DNA from: Phoma sp. XZ068
Taxonomy: Eukaryota; Ascomycota; Dothideomycetes; Pleosporales; Didymellaceae
Direction of reading: 5' to 3'
DNA: 64,000 nt
Assembly (NCBI GenBank): GCA_004835665.1
Contig: RBKR01000010.1
Coordinates: 1,302,001 to 1,366,000 of the forward strand
This document shows, in pieces, positions 32,845-42,734 of this stretch. The notes below the pieces were generated by a model. It worked only from the letters and a program-made list of their open reading frames with translations. It was not told the origin of the DNA and did not search any database. Every line of letters begins with the position of its first letter. Position 1 is the stretch's first letter. Both the position numbers and the translations under genes were made by a program.

Positions 32845-34973
32845 CCGTGTCCGTGCGCGTGATGCGCTTTTCGCGTGATGCGCATTCCAACCACCCAACC
32901 ATCTCATCTTTGCAGTACAATAACTCAACGCCACAATGACCTTAAAAGAAGCCCTTGAAGAGAGACGTGTAACTAACCCTGGCAAAGCAATTCCTGATCA
33001 GCATTTGGCGGATAAACATGGTGTGTGGCGGTCAACTTTAACGCGCCGCGCAGAGGGAAAACCGTGTCTCATAAAAACAAGATCATTGCACAACAGAAGC
33101 TCACGCCACAACAAGAGGATGAGCTTGTTACTTATATAGAAGGACTTACTGTACGTCACCTGCCACCTACAAGAACAATGATCAGGAATTTCGCGCATGA
33201 GATAGCTGGTGTGGAGGTCTCTGATTCCTGGGTTACGCGCTTCCTCAATCGTCACCCCGACCGACTCACCTCTCAGTGGGCAACCGGTATGGATAGAGAG
33301 CGTCACAACGCTGATTCTTGGCGAAAGTATAAGCAATACTTCGACCTTATGGACCAAAAAATGAAGGAATATCGCATCGAGACGCGTCATACTTACAATA
33401 TGGATGAGAAGGGCTTCGCGATTGGGAAGATTGGCAGGAGCAAGAGGATCTTTGACAAGGCATTATACAAGCAAAAGCACACTTAGCAGTCACTCTAAGA
33501 TGGCAATCGTGAGTAGATAACACTTCTCTCTTGCATATGTGCGGATAGTACAGTCCTCCCGCTAGGCCTCATATATGCGGCCGAGACTCAGAACATTCAA
33601 TCAAGTTGGGTGGACGATTTGGAAAAGGAAGAACACTCAGTATTTACTGCTGTTTCTCCTTCTGGCTGGTCGAACGAGGCAGCTGGCCTTCGCTGGCTCA
33701 AGCAGGTGTTCAACCGCTTCACCAAGGGCAAGGCAAGGAGAAAGTACCGTCTACTCATTGTAGATGGCCATGGGAGTCATCTGACGATGGCTTTTATCAC
33801 CTTCTGCGATGCCAACAAGATAATGCTAGCTGTGTACCCACCTCACAGTACCCATACTCTGCAGCCGCTGGACGTAGTTTGCTTCAAGCCTCTGGCTCAA
33901 AACTACAGCGATGAGCTCGCAGATCACCTTCACAAGAGCCAAGGCCTGGTCCCAATGAAGAAGGGTGACTTCTTCCGCCTTTTCTGGGCTGCCTGGGTGG
34001 AGGCCTTCACCAAAAAGCTCATCCACAGTGCCTTCAAGTCCACCGGGTTGAGCCCATGGGACCCCAACGTTATACTTAAAAAGTTTGCTCCCAAGTCACC
34101 TGAGCCTCCACCAGTTACTCCACCTCCTCAGCCATACGAGGGCCCTGATTGGCGGCTTGCAGACAGGGCTCTGCAGCGTGCTGTGAAGGATAAGTATGCG
34201 GAAGACTCAGTGCGGGTAAGGGATACCCTTCACCATCTCCACATCCAAAATCAGCTACTCACGATGACCAACAAGGGGTTAGAGCAAGCTCTACGGCAGC
34301 AGAAGAAGGGCGATAAGAAGAGCAGAGCTTTACCACTTATTCAGAGGCAAGATTGGGATGGGGAGACTCAGTGGTGGTCTCCTTCACGCGTCAACAAAGC
34401 TCAGCGACTTCTAGATGAAGCAGATGAGGCAGAAAGGCAAGAAGAGATTAGAAAAGCAGACGCAGCTGAGCTTCGTGAAACTACTCGCAAGCTCAAGCAA
34501 AAGCTTGACGCTGAGAAGGCGGAGAAGCGAGAGAGAGAGAAGAGGGAGAGGGATGAAAGGAAGGCAGAGGAGCGCCGGCAGATTAATGCACGCAAGGCAG
34601 AGCGCTCGCGCAAGAAGGAGGAGAAAGACCGTGAAAAAGCATTACAAACTACTCAAAAAGGCAAGAGGAAGCTCCCACAGCAACAAGGAGTTAGGAAGAG
34701 GCAAAATCGTGGTGATGCAGCTGCTCAAAGTGGTGTGGTTGCTCATGAGCCGCCCTCGGCTCCTCCACCAAAACACAACACTCGCGGCCGGAAAATCACA
34801 CTTCCAGCAAGATATTTATAGCAAACATTTGTCGTATAGATCTATAGAGTACTCCACCAAAAAATCTAGTCGCGATAGCATTTGTGTGTGGCTTTACAGC
34901 CTCATTTTTATGTGGCCTGTATAAGGTGTTTGGTGCGCATCACGCGAAAAGCGCATCACGCGCACGGACACGG
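32845..34973 (+). mobile_element. Pogo/Fot1-family DNA transposon, copy A
   Basis: The terminal inverted repeats begin CCGTGTCCGTGCGCGTGATG (32845 on plus; mirrored to 34973) and extend over about 43 bp with internal GCGTGATGCGC repeats. TA flanks both ends (32843-32844 and 34974-34975), as expected of Tc1/mariner-pogo insertion. Length 2129 bp. It carries one broken transposase gene. Confidence 0.9.
32936..34821 (+). pseudogene. Pogo transposase of copy A, broken
   Basis: The ATG at 32936 opens the N-terminal helix-turn-helix (DQHLADKHGVWRSTLTRR). A frameshift near 33045-33075 moves to the frame of the CENP-B-like region (LTPQQEDELVTYIEGL) and the first catalytic Asp (NMDEKGF). In-frame stops follow at 33484, 33496 and 33514, by comparison with sister copies at Gln and Trp codons for the last two (C>T and G>A changes). 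The rest is open: VDGHGSH and QPLDVVCF supply the second and third Asp 35 residues apart, then a long Lys/Arg/Glu coiled coil and a basic end. Confidence 0.85.
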
Positions 34974-34998
34974 TACCGTGTCCGTGCGCGTGATGCGC
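34951..34998. repeat. 48-bp perfect palindrome at the junction of two transposons
   Basis: The right end of copy A, the shared TA and the left end of copy B form an uninterrupted 24+24 bp palindrome centred on GGTACC (centre between 34974 and 34975). Confidence 0.9.
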
Positions 34999-36201
34999 GG
35001 ATTCGCGTGACGTGCGCCAACACCAAAACGCGTTATACTTTCCAATACAATAACTCAACCCCACAATGTCGCTAGAGGCTGCCCTTGAAGAGCTAGCTTC
35101 TTTAAAGCCTGGAGAAAAGCTTTGCTATACACAGGTTGCTAAAAAACATGGTGTGGTACGGTCAACGTTGACGCGCAGACATCAGCAGATTTTAACCACA
35201 ACAACCACCAAGAACATCAACCAATAAAAACTCACCCCAACCCAAGAGCGTAAGCTTGTAGTATATATTAAGCTGCTTATAGGTTGTTATATACCTCCTA
35301 TAAGGGAGATGATTGCTAATTTTGCGTCTTCAATCGCCGATACTCTAGTTAGCAATAGCTGGGTTACCCGCTTTATTAACCGATATTCTATCTATCTTAT
35401 CTCTTAATACTTAACGGGTATGGACACCAATCGACACAACGCCGATTTCTATATCAAATATAAGCTCTATTTCAACCTTCTCTAGTCCAAGATTACTAAG
35501 TATTAGGTGGAGAGCCGCCACACATATAATATAGATGAGAAGGGCTTCTTAATTAGAGCAACCTCTAGAATAAAACATGTGTTTAGCAGACGTATGTGGG
35601 AGAAAAGAGAGGTTAGAGCAACTAGTTAAGATGGTAATTGTGCATAGATAACTACTCTGGCATGTGTGTGTGGTGATGGATTGGTATTACCACTAGGCGT
35701 CATATATGAGTCAACCAACAACACTATATAATTACGCTGGGTGGAGGAAATACAGTCAGGGGAGCACACTGCCATGGTTACCTTAGCACCTTTGGGGTGG
35801 ACCAATAATGCTATAGGTGTGGCCTGGCTCAGGGACGTGTTTGATTGGTATACCAAGGAGAAAGCACGAAGAAAGTATCGACTCTTAATACTAGATGGTC
35901 ACGGGTCTTACCTCACGATGGATTTTATTAACTATTGTGACCAGAATAGGATACTCCTAAGTATACTACCTCCTTACTTAACCCACACACTTTAGCCACT
36001 TAATGTGGTGATGTTTAAGCCTCTTTAAACAGCGTACTTAAAAGCACTTATAACACACATCCACAAGGCCTAAGAACTATTAAAGATTAAGAAGAGTGAC
36101 TTCTTTCCCTTGTTTTAGCAGGCCTGGGTTAATACTTTTACTCCAGAATTGGTACTTAGGTTATTTAAAGCTACTAGTATATTACCACTTCAACCTACAC
36201 C
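34976..36201 (+). mobile_element. Pogo copy B, 5' part, heavily RIP-mutated
   Basis: It starts with the same terminal sequence as copy A directly after the shared TA. The transposase frame can be followed from an ATG at 35065 (LEAALEELASLKPGEKLCYT) through HTYNIDEKGF and LLILDGHGSYLTMDF to a segment equivalent to the codons just after the third Asp. More than ten TAA/TAG codons replace Gln or Trp codons of the sister copies, and the DNA is rich in TpA. The element ends where the LINE begins. It is non-functional. Confidence 0.85.
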
Positions 36202-36344
36202 GAACACCAACTTTTTGATTTTTGGGTTACCTTTCTAGAGGCCCTAAAAATCCCAGCAACTGACCAAGCTCACTGCGCTGATTTTGGGAGTACCTCTAAC
36301 GTCCACCTAGCCCCCCGCGCTGACGCGCAAAGGAGCTTCTTAGG

Positions 36345-38012
36345 ATGGTAGAGTCTCCCACCTCCCAGCACACGAGGTCCCCGGATCCCGAGTCTCCTCA
36401 GCACCTCAATACCCGCGCCTCAGAACGGCTCCAGAGGGTCCTGCATCACCAGGCCCCCCCTCTGAGCAGCCAGAACCCCGGTGGGGGCGCTCCCAAACCC
36501 CGAGTCTCTGATGCCGTCCAACGCCACATCACTGAGACTCAGCAAATTGTCCAGCTATGGAACACCATCACTACTGCCTTTGCAGCAGCCGTAGATCAAC
36601 ACGCAGAAGGCTATACTAAACCTCAAGAAGCCAGAATTGCTGAGGAACTGCAGCGGAGAGTCATCCAGGCCCTGACCTCTCTCTCCCAAAGCAACTCCCC
36701 CCCCAGTTCCCGCTGGAGCAGCGACACCAGTCACAGCAACCCTAGGAGCCAAGAGTCGGGACGCCGCTCTTGGGCGGACGTAGCCAGAGACCCCCAAATC
36801 TCAGATAGGGGTGGCAGCCGGCCCCTGAACCCTACTAGGTCTCGGCCTGGCCCGCCGGCTAAGCCAAAAGAAGACAATCGAATCTTCATAGCCATCTCCA
36901 ACCCCGCAATGCGACTGCAACAACCCTCACCCTTTGCAGTGAGGCAGGCAATATGCAAGAGCATAGGAGGAATCACCCTTAGAGACATACCTACCGCATC
37001 ACCAATCAACACAGGCTGGGCGATCACCCCTGCTAGCCAGAAAATTCGAGATCAACTCATGATCCAAGAGAATCAAGAACTGATCCTAAGGGCTCTGGAT
37101 GGGGATGCAGTCAGAATCCCAGAGCGCTGGATCAACTACGCGGTGCAAGGAGTACCTAGCTCCTTCCGGACCCTAGGCGGGACAGAAATACCTACTACTA
37201 CCCAGCTCGTAGAGGAAGAGGTCTGCTCACAGACAGGGAAGCAGCCAGTTAGCTGCAGGGCTTCACGACATGGAGCCAACCAACGTGGCCTTACTACCTG
37301 GATCGTCTCATACAAGGAGCCAGTTCGCTCGTTCCGGCTCTTTGGTACTAGTGAGTTCTCAAAAGTAATCAACAAACACCCTACTATACGACAACACAAT
37401 CCAGGCTGTCAAAGCTACTGCAACCCAGCCTGCTGTACCCGAGTCTCTCGCTGTGTACACTGCGGGGACCGCACAGATAGACACCAAGGACAGTATGGGG
37501 ACAACTGTCCCCACAACGCTAGGTGTGCCAACTGTCACGGCCCACATCCAGCTAGCCATTCCAACTGCCCGGCAGCCCCTCGTCGGGTTTATGGACACAT
37601 AACTAAGCCTACAAAGAATGAACTAAAAGCTATCCGTCGCGCAGGCAAGATAGCACACCAGCACCTCTACAGGACAGTTGAAGAGAATGTTAGACAGACC
37701 ACGCCTCAGCCGGAGGCTACCCCCCTAGCAGCCCCCCAAGAGACATCGCCTTCCCACCCTTCTACCCAGGAGCAAGCACTACAAGGAGAAGGCAGGGTTT
37801 CACTCGCCAGAAGAATCAGTGCCTCCCACGCATCCTCATCTACTACCAGCGGAGAAAAGAGACCAAGGCGGGCCGCTACAGGTCGCAAAAACCTTAACGT
37901 AGGACAACTGTCTGCTAACAGCCTGCTCCCACAATCAACCATCTACACTGACCCGTCTACCTCAGAAAGGGAAGATGCCAGCATGAGCGACGACCCACCA
38001 TCGACATGCTAG
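36345..38012 (+). CDS. LINE ORF1, Gag-like nucleic-acid-binding protein
   Basis: 555 aa, intact. The first half is Ser/Pro/Arg-rich and disordered. A central folded part (about 180-330) precedes cysteine knuckles near 365-415: CVHCGDRTDRHQ..NC and CANCHGPHPASHSNC, the CCHC type used by LINE ORF1 proteins to bind element RNA. The basic Ser-rich tail (KRPRRAATGRK) may direct nuclear entry. The stop codon is embedded in the start of ORF2 (ATGCTAG). Confidence 0.85.
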   Translation: MVESPTSQHTRSPDPESPQHLNTRASERLQRVLHHQAPPLSSQNPGGGAPKPRVSDAVQRHITETQQIVQLWNTITTAFAAAVDQHAEGYTKPQEARIAEELQRRVIQALTSLSQSNSPPSSRWSSDTSHSNPRSQESGRRSWADVARDPQISDRGGSRPLNPTRSRPGPPAKPKEDNRIFIAISNPAMRLQQPSPFAVRQAICKSIGGITLRDIPTASPINTGWAITPASQKIRDQLMIQENQELILRALDGDAVRIPERWINYAVQGVPSSFRTLGGTEIPTTTQLVEEEVCSQTGKQPVSCRASRHGANQRGLTTWIVSYKEPVRSFRLFGTSEFSKVINKHPTIRQHNPGCQSYCNPACCTRVSRCVHCGDRTDRHQGQYGDNCPHNARCANCHGPHPASHSNCPAAPRRVYGHITKPTKNELKAIRRAGKIAHQHLYRTVEENVRQTTPQPEATPLAAPQETSPSHPSTQEQALQGEGRVSLARRISASHASSSTTSGEKRPRRAATGRKNLNVGQLSANSLLPQSTIYTDPSTSEREDASMSDDPPSTC

Positions 38013-41000
38013 AACACCCTAACAACACCCTAGCCCTTAATAGGCATCAACAACCTAGCCTACAGAGAAAACCACTCCGCGTATGCTGGGCTAACGTTGG
38101 CAGGAGCCCTCCCTGCCATATTACAATACTAGAAGTGGCCTACCAGAAGGGCATAGACGTTATATGCGTACAAGAACCCTCTACCTATACCAACTCGAAG
38201 ACCTCCACCCACCCAGGCTTTAGACACCTCGCACCTATTGGCACTTGGGATACGCCTAATGCACCAGGCTCAGCCCGCCCCAGAGTAATGACCTATATCC
38301 GCAAAGGGCTCCACCTAAAACTCCAGACCAGAGATAGCCTAAACCACCCAGACCTGCTATGGGTGGTTGTAAACGGTGTCTCAATTCTGAACTGCTACAG
38401 ACAGCCATACACTCCTGACGTACTCCAATACGTTTCGCAGCTAACACCTCCTCAACAATGCCTTGTAGGGGGTGACTTCAACGCTAAGCACGAGTCCTTT
38501 AATCCTACTGCTAGCGCGGCCAACGGTGGAGCCGAGCTAGCGAGATGGGCTGCTGCTGCCTCTATGGACTATATTGGCATCCCAGGACAGCCAACACACC
38601 AAGCCGGTCAGGTTATTGACCTGACTTTCTGTAACGTCCCATTCGCCCAGTCTGCAGTAGATGCTAGCATGCACAGCGGATCAGACCACGAGACAGTAGT
38701 AACCTCTGTTCCTACCTCTGTAAGGGGCACGAAGCACCTGGATCAGTATCACTACCGAGTCCCAGAGACAAGCCTACCCAAGTTCACAGGGCTAGTGGAG
38801 ATAGGCGTCCAGAACATCCCAGACCCGCTTGGGGCACAAGATGCAGCACAACTAGACAACTGCGTCACGCTGCTGACAAAGGCAGTTCAGCATTCTATAC
38901 AGACGGCAGGCAAGCCAGATCGCAAGCAAGGACGCGCCGCGCCGTGGTGGACTAGGGAGTGCAAGACAGCCTACCAAGCCTACAAACACGCTAGACAACA
39001 CTGCTCCAGCGGCGCCCTGTCAGAAGAAACACGAGCCTTCAAGACGACAGTCCGACAGGCTAAAAGGCAATACTGGAGACATGTTATTGACAATGCTAAG
39101 GAGGGCAAGGATCTGTTTAAGGTTATCGCCTGGCACAAGCTTACACCAGACCACCAGGACACTCCTCTCATAGTAAACAGCAAAACAATATCGGACCCAC
39201 TAGAGAAGGCAGAGGCACTTAGAGAGGAAGTCTTAAACCGCTATACAGCAGAAGACGACCTCAACTGCCAACCAGAGCAGGAGACTGCGGCCCTCCTCCC
39301 GTGGAGCACACACATCTCGCTGGAGGAGTCTGAGCGAAACACAATAGGGGTCTCCAGCACCTCCCCAGGCACTGATCGCTCTACAGTGCGACTGCTCCGC
39401 GCCTGCTGGGCCCAGGTTGGAGAACTTATACGACGGATCTTCCAGCGGTGCCTTGAACTCAACCACTTTCCTACACAATGGAAGCTGGCAGAAGTAGCCA
39501 TGATACCTAAGGTAGGAAAGAAAGACCGGACGTCACCCCGCTCTTGGAGGCCTATAGCACTCCTCTCCTGCATTGGAAAGGGGCTTGAAAGAACAGCGGC
39601 TAGAAGAATCGCGTGGACTGCTATAACCCACAAGATCCTTAGCCCCCAACATGGAGGCGCCCTCCCAAAGCGCTCTGCTGTAGATCTTACTGCAGCGTTC
39701 ACTCACGACACAGAAGCCGCGTGGGCAAAAGGCCAGCATGTTACCATGGTCACCTTAGATGTGCAAGGCGCCTTCGACGCTCTCCTCAAGAACCGCCTGC
39801 TGCACCGGATGGCCCAACAGGGATGGCCACAAAGGACCATCCTCTTTGTCAACTCTTTCCTCACTGATCGAAGGGTCCAAGTCCGCCTGGGCCAAGTCAC
39901 TACCCCTAGCTACCCAGTCGCCTGCGGCACACCGCAGGGCTCACCCCTGTCCCCAGTCCTGTACACGCTGTACCTGGCAGAGCTGCTGTCCATGGACACA
40001 AAGAGGAGATTCGGATACGCAGATGACATATGCTTATACCAGGCCTCACACTCCCTAGACGAGAACGTCCAGCTCCTAGCAGCAGACCTACGACAGATCA
40101 GAGCATGGGGTACAGCTAACAAGGTCACCTTTGCCCCAGAAAAGCAAGAAATGATCCACCTCACTCGACAAAAGAGCAGCTACGCGCCACCCTGTGTGGT
40201 AGACGAGCAGCTTACAATCAACCCAATCTTACCAAGTGGGTCAAGAACCCAGCCAGCCCTCCGATGGCTAGGGATCTGGTTCGACCGCAAACTTACCTTT
40301 AGGCGGCATGTAGCCACACACAACGCAAAAGCGGCCAAGGTAGCCTATCACATCCGCAGCCTAGCAAACACGGCCTACGGACCACCGGCCAGCTCGCTCC
40401 GCAAGGCCACCATGGCCTGCGTGTACCCGTCCCTTCTGTACGGGGCCGAGTGCTGGTACAGAGGCCGTACTAAACCTCCACGCACACTCAAACCTGGCAG
40501 ACCAGCAGAAGTCAGCACCTATGTCGGGTGGCACATAGCTGTCATGGACAAAACACTGGCTATAGCAGCAAGAGGTATCCTCCCAGTGTGGCGAACAACC
40601 CCTACTGCTACTCTCTTCCGGGACGCCGGACTGCCCTCAGCTGCCACTGCGCTAGAAGAAGCCAAACTCCGCTTTGCGACACATCTACGCACTATAGATG
40701 CAGAACACCCACTGGCCAGCCGCACAGCAGCCATAAGGATGAGCATAGGCAGGTCAGCTGGAAAGCTGCAACGAATGCGGACCAAAGTCCAGTATCTAGG
40801 ATCTCTTCTGCCTGAGATACCTAGGACAATACTGACAGCCCCTCACTACTCGCCTGGCTGCCAAACAGACCCAACGATGGGCATAGACAAGAAGACCGCA
40901 GCGAAGGCTTTCCAAGAATGGTGGGCCCACCTCCCACCTTCAGATGTTACTATCTTCTCAGATGGCTCTGAGCAGTACACAAAGGAAGGAGGGAAGCGGG

Positions 41001-41842
41001 TTACCTATGGCTTTGCAGTGTATCAGGACGGAAAACAACTTCACACTGGACGTGGGTCACTTCACCCTACCTCACACGTCTTCGACGCGGAAGCAGTAGG
41101 AGCATGGAGGGGCCTCCGGCACACTATAAGACAACCAGCGCTCCGCACTCGCCGAATCTGGCTGTGCATAGACAGCACCTCAGTGATATGGTGCCTCAGA
41201 GGCGACGCACCCCCTACCTCTCAATGGGCCTTCCTGGAGTGCCATGGTGCCATGGAGACGCACGACGTCTCTATCAAGTGGGCCCCTGGACACCTAGGCA
41301 TCGAAGGAAATGAGGCAGCAGACAGACTAGCCAACTTAGAAGCCCAGCACCCATCACCCCCAGCTGGAAAAGCCGCTATGCCTACACTCTCAGGCATCAA
41401 GTCCGTTGCCCGCAAGACACTACAACACACACAACAGACCTGGTGGTCTGACAAGAAGACTAAGCTCTCAAGATGGTACAAGAGCTGGGACTTGGACTAT
41501 GCACCACGCAGCAGTCCAACGGAGCTAGACCTACCAAGAGCCACGTTAGCTAGACTACTCTCTATCCGATCTATGCATGGGGACTTTGCATGGTATCACC
41601 AGAGGTTCCATCACAGCGATGCAAATCTCACCTGCTCATGCGGGCGCGACAAGACGCCAGAGCACCTTGCGCTCTGCCGCAAGACCCTAGGGGCCTTTGG
41701 CCGGTGGCCACTTCGACCTTCCATACCACCATCCAGCCGGAGCGATGGCCTAGCGTATACTGCTGTGCTAATTGGGGATCCAGAGGCTTTCGAAGCCTTC
41801 ACCCAACTCACACAGTACTACACCAAGGTCTGCCCCCGGTAG
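38006..41842 (+). CDS. LINE ORF2: endonuclease, reverse transcriptase, RNase H
   Basis: 1278 aa, intact. An AP-type endonuclease is at residues about 20-240 (VICVQEP, GGDFNAKH, GSDHETVV). The reverse transcriptase spans about 480-760 (PKVGKKDRTSPRSWRPIALL, MVTLDVQGAFD, TPQGSPLSP, catalytic GYADD). RNase H lies at about 965-1110 (FSDGSEQ, DAEAVGAW, WLCIDSTSVIW, WAPGHLGIEGNEAADRLA). A final Cys/His motif is CSCGRDKTPEHLALC. Together these nick the target and copy the element RNA by target-primed reverse transcription. All catalytic residues visible to me are present, so this copy could be active. Confidence 0.9.
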   Translation: MLEHPNNTLALNRHQQPSLQRKPLRVCWANVGRSPPCHITILEVAYQKGIDVICVQEPSTYTNSKTSTHPGFRHLAPIGTWDTPNAPGSARPRVMTYIRKGLHLKLQTRDSLNHPDLLWVVVNGVSILNCYRQPYTPDVLQYVSQLTPPQQCLVGGDFNAKHESFNPTASAANGGAELARWAAAASMDYIGIPGQPTHQAGQVIDLTFCNVPFAQSAVDASMHSGSDHETVVTSVPTSVRGTKHLDQYHYRVPETSLPKFTGLVEIGVQNIPDPLGAQDAAQLDNCVTLLTKAVQHSIQTAGKPDRKQGRAAPWWTRECKTAYQAYKHARQHCSSGALSEETRAFKTTVRQAKRQYWRHVIDNAKEGKDLFKVIAWHKLTPDHQDTPLIVNSKTISDPLEKAEALREEVLNRYTAEDDLNCQPEQETAALLPWSTHISLEESERNTIGVSSTSPGTDRSTVRLLRACWAQVGELIRRIFQRCLELNHFPTQWKLAEVAMIPKVGKKDRTSPRSWRPIALLSCIGKGLERTAARRIAWTAITHKILSPQHGGALPKRSAVDLTAAFTHDTEAAWAKGQHVTMVTLDVQGAFDALLKNRLLHRMAQQGWPQRTILFVNSFLTDRRVQVRLGQVTTPSYPVACGTPQGSPLSPVLYTLYLAELLSMDTKRRFGYADDICLYQASHSLDENVQLLAADLRQIRAWGTANKVTFAPEKQEMIHLTRQKSSYAPPCVVDEQLTINPILPSGSRTQPALRWLGIWFDRKLTFRRHVATHNAKAAKVAYHIRSLANTAYGPPASSLRKATMACVYPSLLYGAECWYRGRTKPPRTLKPGRPAEVSTYVGWHIAVMDKTLAIAARGILPVWRTTPTATLFRDAGLPSAATALEEAKLRFATHLRTIDAEHPLASRTAAIRMSIGRSAGKLQRMRTKVQYLGSLLPEIPRTILTAPHYSPGCQTDPTMGIDKKTAAKAFQEWWAHLPPSDVTIFSDGSEQYTKEGGKRVTYGFAVYQDGKQLHTGRGSLHPTSHVFDAEAVGAWRGLRHTIRQPALRTRRIWLCIDSTSVIWCLRGDAPPTSQWAFLECHGAMETHDVSIKWAPGHLGIEGNEAADRLANLEAQHPSPPAGKAAMPTLSGIKSVARKTLQHTQQTWWSDKKTKLSRWYKSWDLDYAPRSSPTELDLPRATLARLLSIRSMHGDFAWYHQRFHHSDANLTCSCGRDKTPEHLALCRKTLGAFGRWPLRPSIPPSSRSDGLAYTAVLIGDPEAFEAFTQLTQYYTKVCPR

Positions 41843-42536
41843 CTCACCCTGTGCTGCAACAGCAGCAAATAACCGTACTCTTTCCCTACTCTCCCTCTTA
41901 CCCTCCCTCTCTCTCTCTCTCCTACTCTTACGGCACTTAACTGCCTCTGAACACACACGAGGGATCCACCCTAATGTACACAAATTGCTCAGTCTCCCCA
42001 ACTGGAAGGGGAGCTGTAGCTCGACATGGTAGCAATACCCGCGCAGGCAAGAAATGCTTTCTAAGGTAGTGTCTCAGCACTGTAATTCCATAGCTTAGCA
42101 CGTCGTATATGCCCTTCGGGAGGCGAGATGGTGGACTTAATCCCCATCAACTAGACGAAAAATGAATACCAACCAACCAACCAACCAACCCACGCAACGC
42201 CGACGTTGTACTCGATAAGTTCAAGCCACCAACTCTAGTTAAGCTCGCAACTCCGCCTGAACAAACAGCACCTACCGCTGCACCTACTGCACCAAACTGG
42301 CTAAAAGCCAAGTCTCTATTGCGGGAGGTTGTGGGGGATGAAGGTAGTAGTCAATTAGGCCCGCTTGAACAGGCTATCCACCAACTCCACGTGCAGTTTG
42401 ATTTTGTACAACACGAATTAGAAGAGGCCAAAACAGAGCTGGCGACTCAGAAGAAGAAGCCAAAGAAGCAGAAGGTACTACCTCTATACACACGTCGAAT
42501 TGAGAGGCATGGCGGCGCAGTTTGGTGGAGTCCTTC

Positions 42537-42697
42537 TGTCAGATTGTCAAATACAAGGAAAGAGCGATAAATAGTAGGACCGATAACTAGTGCGATCTAC
42601 GGAACCTCCGGAAGCAGAGGAGCTATAGAAGAAAGCAGCAGACAGAACACAATCAAGGATAATCCACTCTGCCCACAACATTCATTAAATTCTGACA
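42537..42697 (+). repeat. 5' LTR of the Copia element
   Basis: 161 bp, TGTCAGATTG..AATTCTGACA. It matches the 3' LTR base for base by eye. Confidence 0.93.
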
Positions 42698-42734
42698 ATT
42701 AAGAGTCTCACTGACCCTATAGCGAGCGAGGACT

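Larger units (their letters stand above)
36202..42190 (+). mobile_element. Tad-like LINE, full length, both ORFs open
   Basis: A non-LTR retrotransposon with about 140 bp of 5' leader, ORF1, ORF2, a 3' leader with a CT-rich run (about 41900-41925) and a tail of CCAA repeats ending about 42190. The 5' boundary is inferred from where homology to the pogo frame ends. The 3' flank continues a pogo transposase reading frame, so the element sits inside pogo DNA. Confidence 0.85.
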
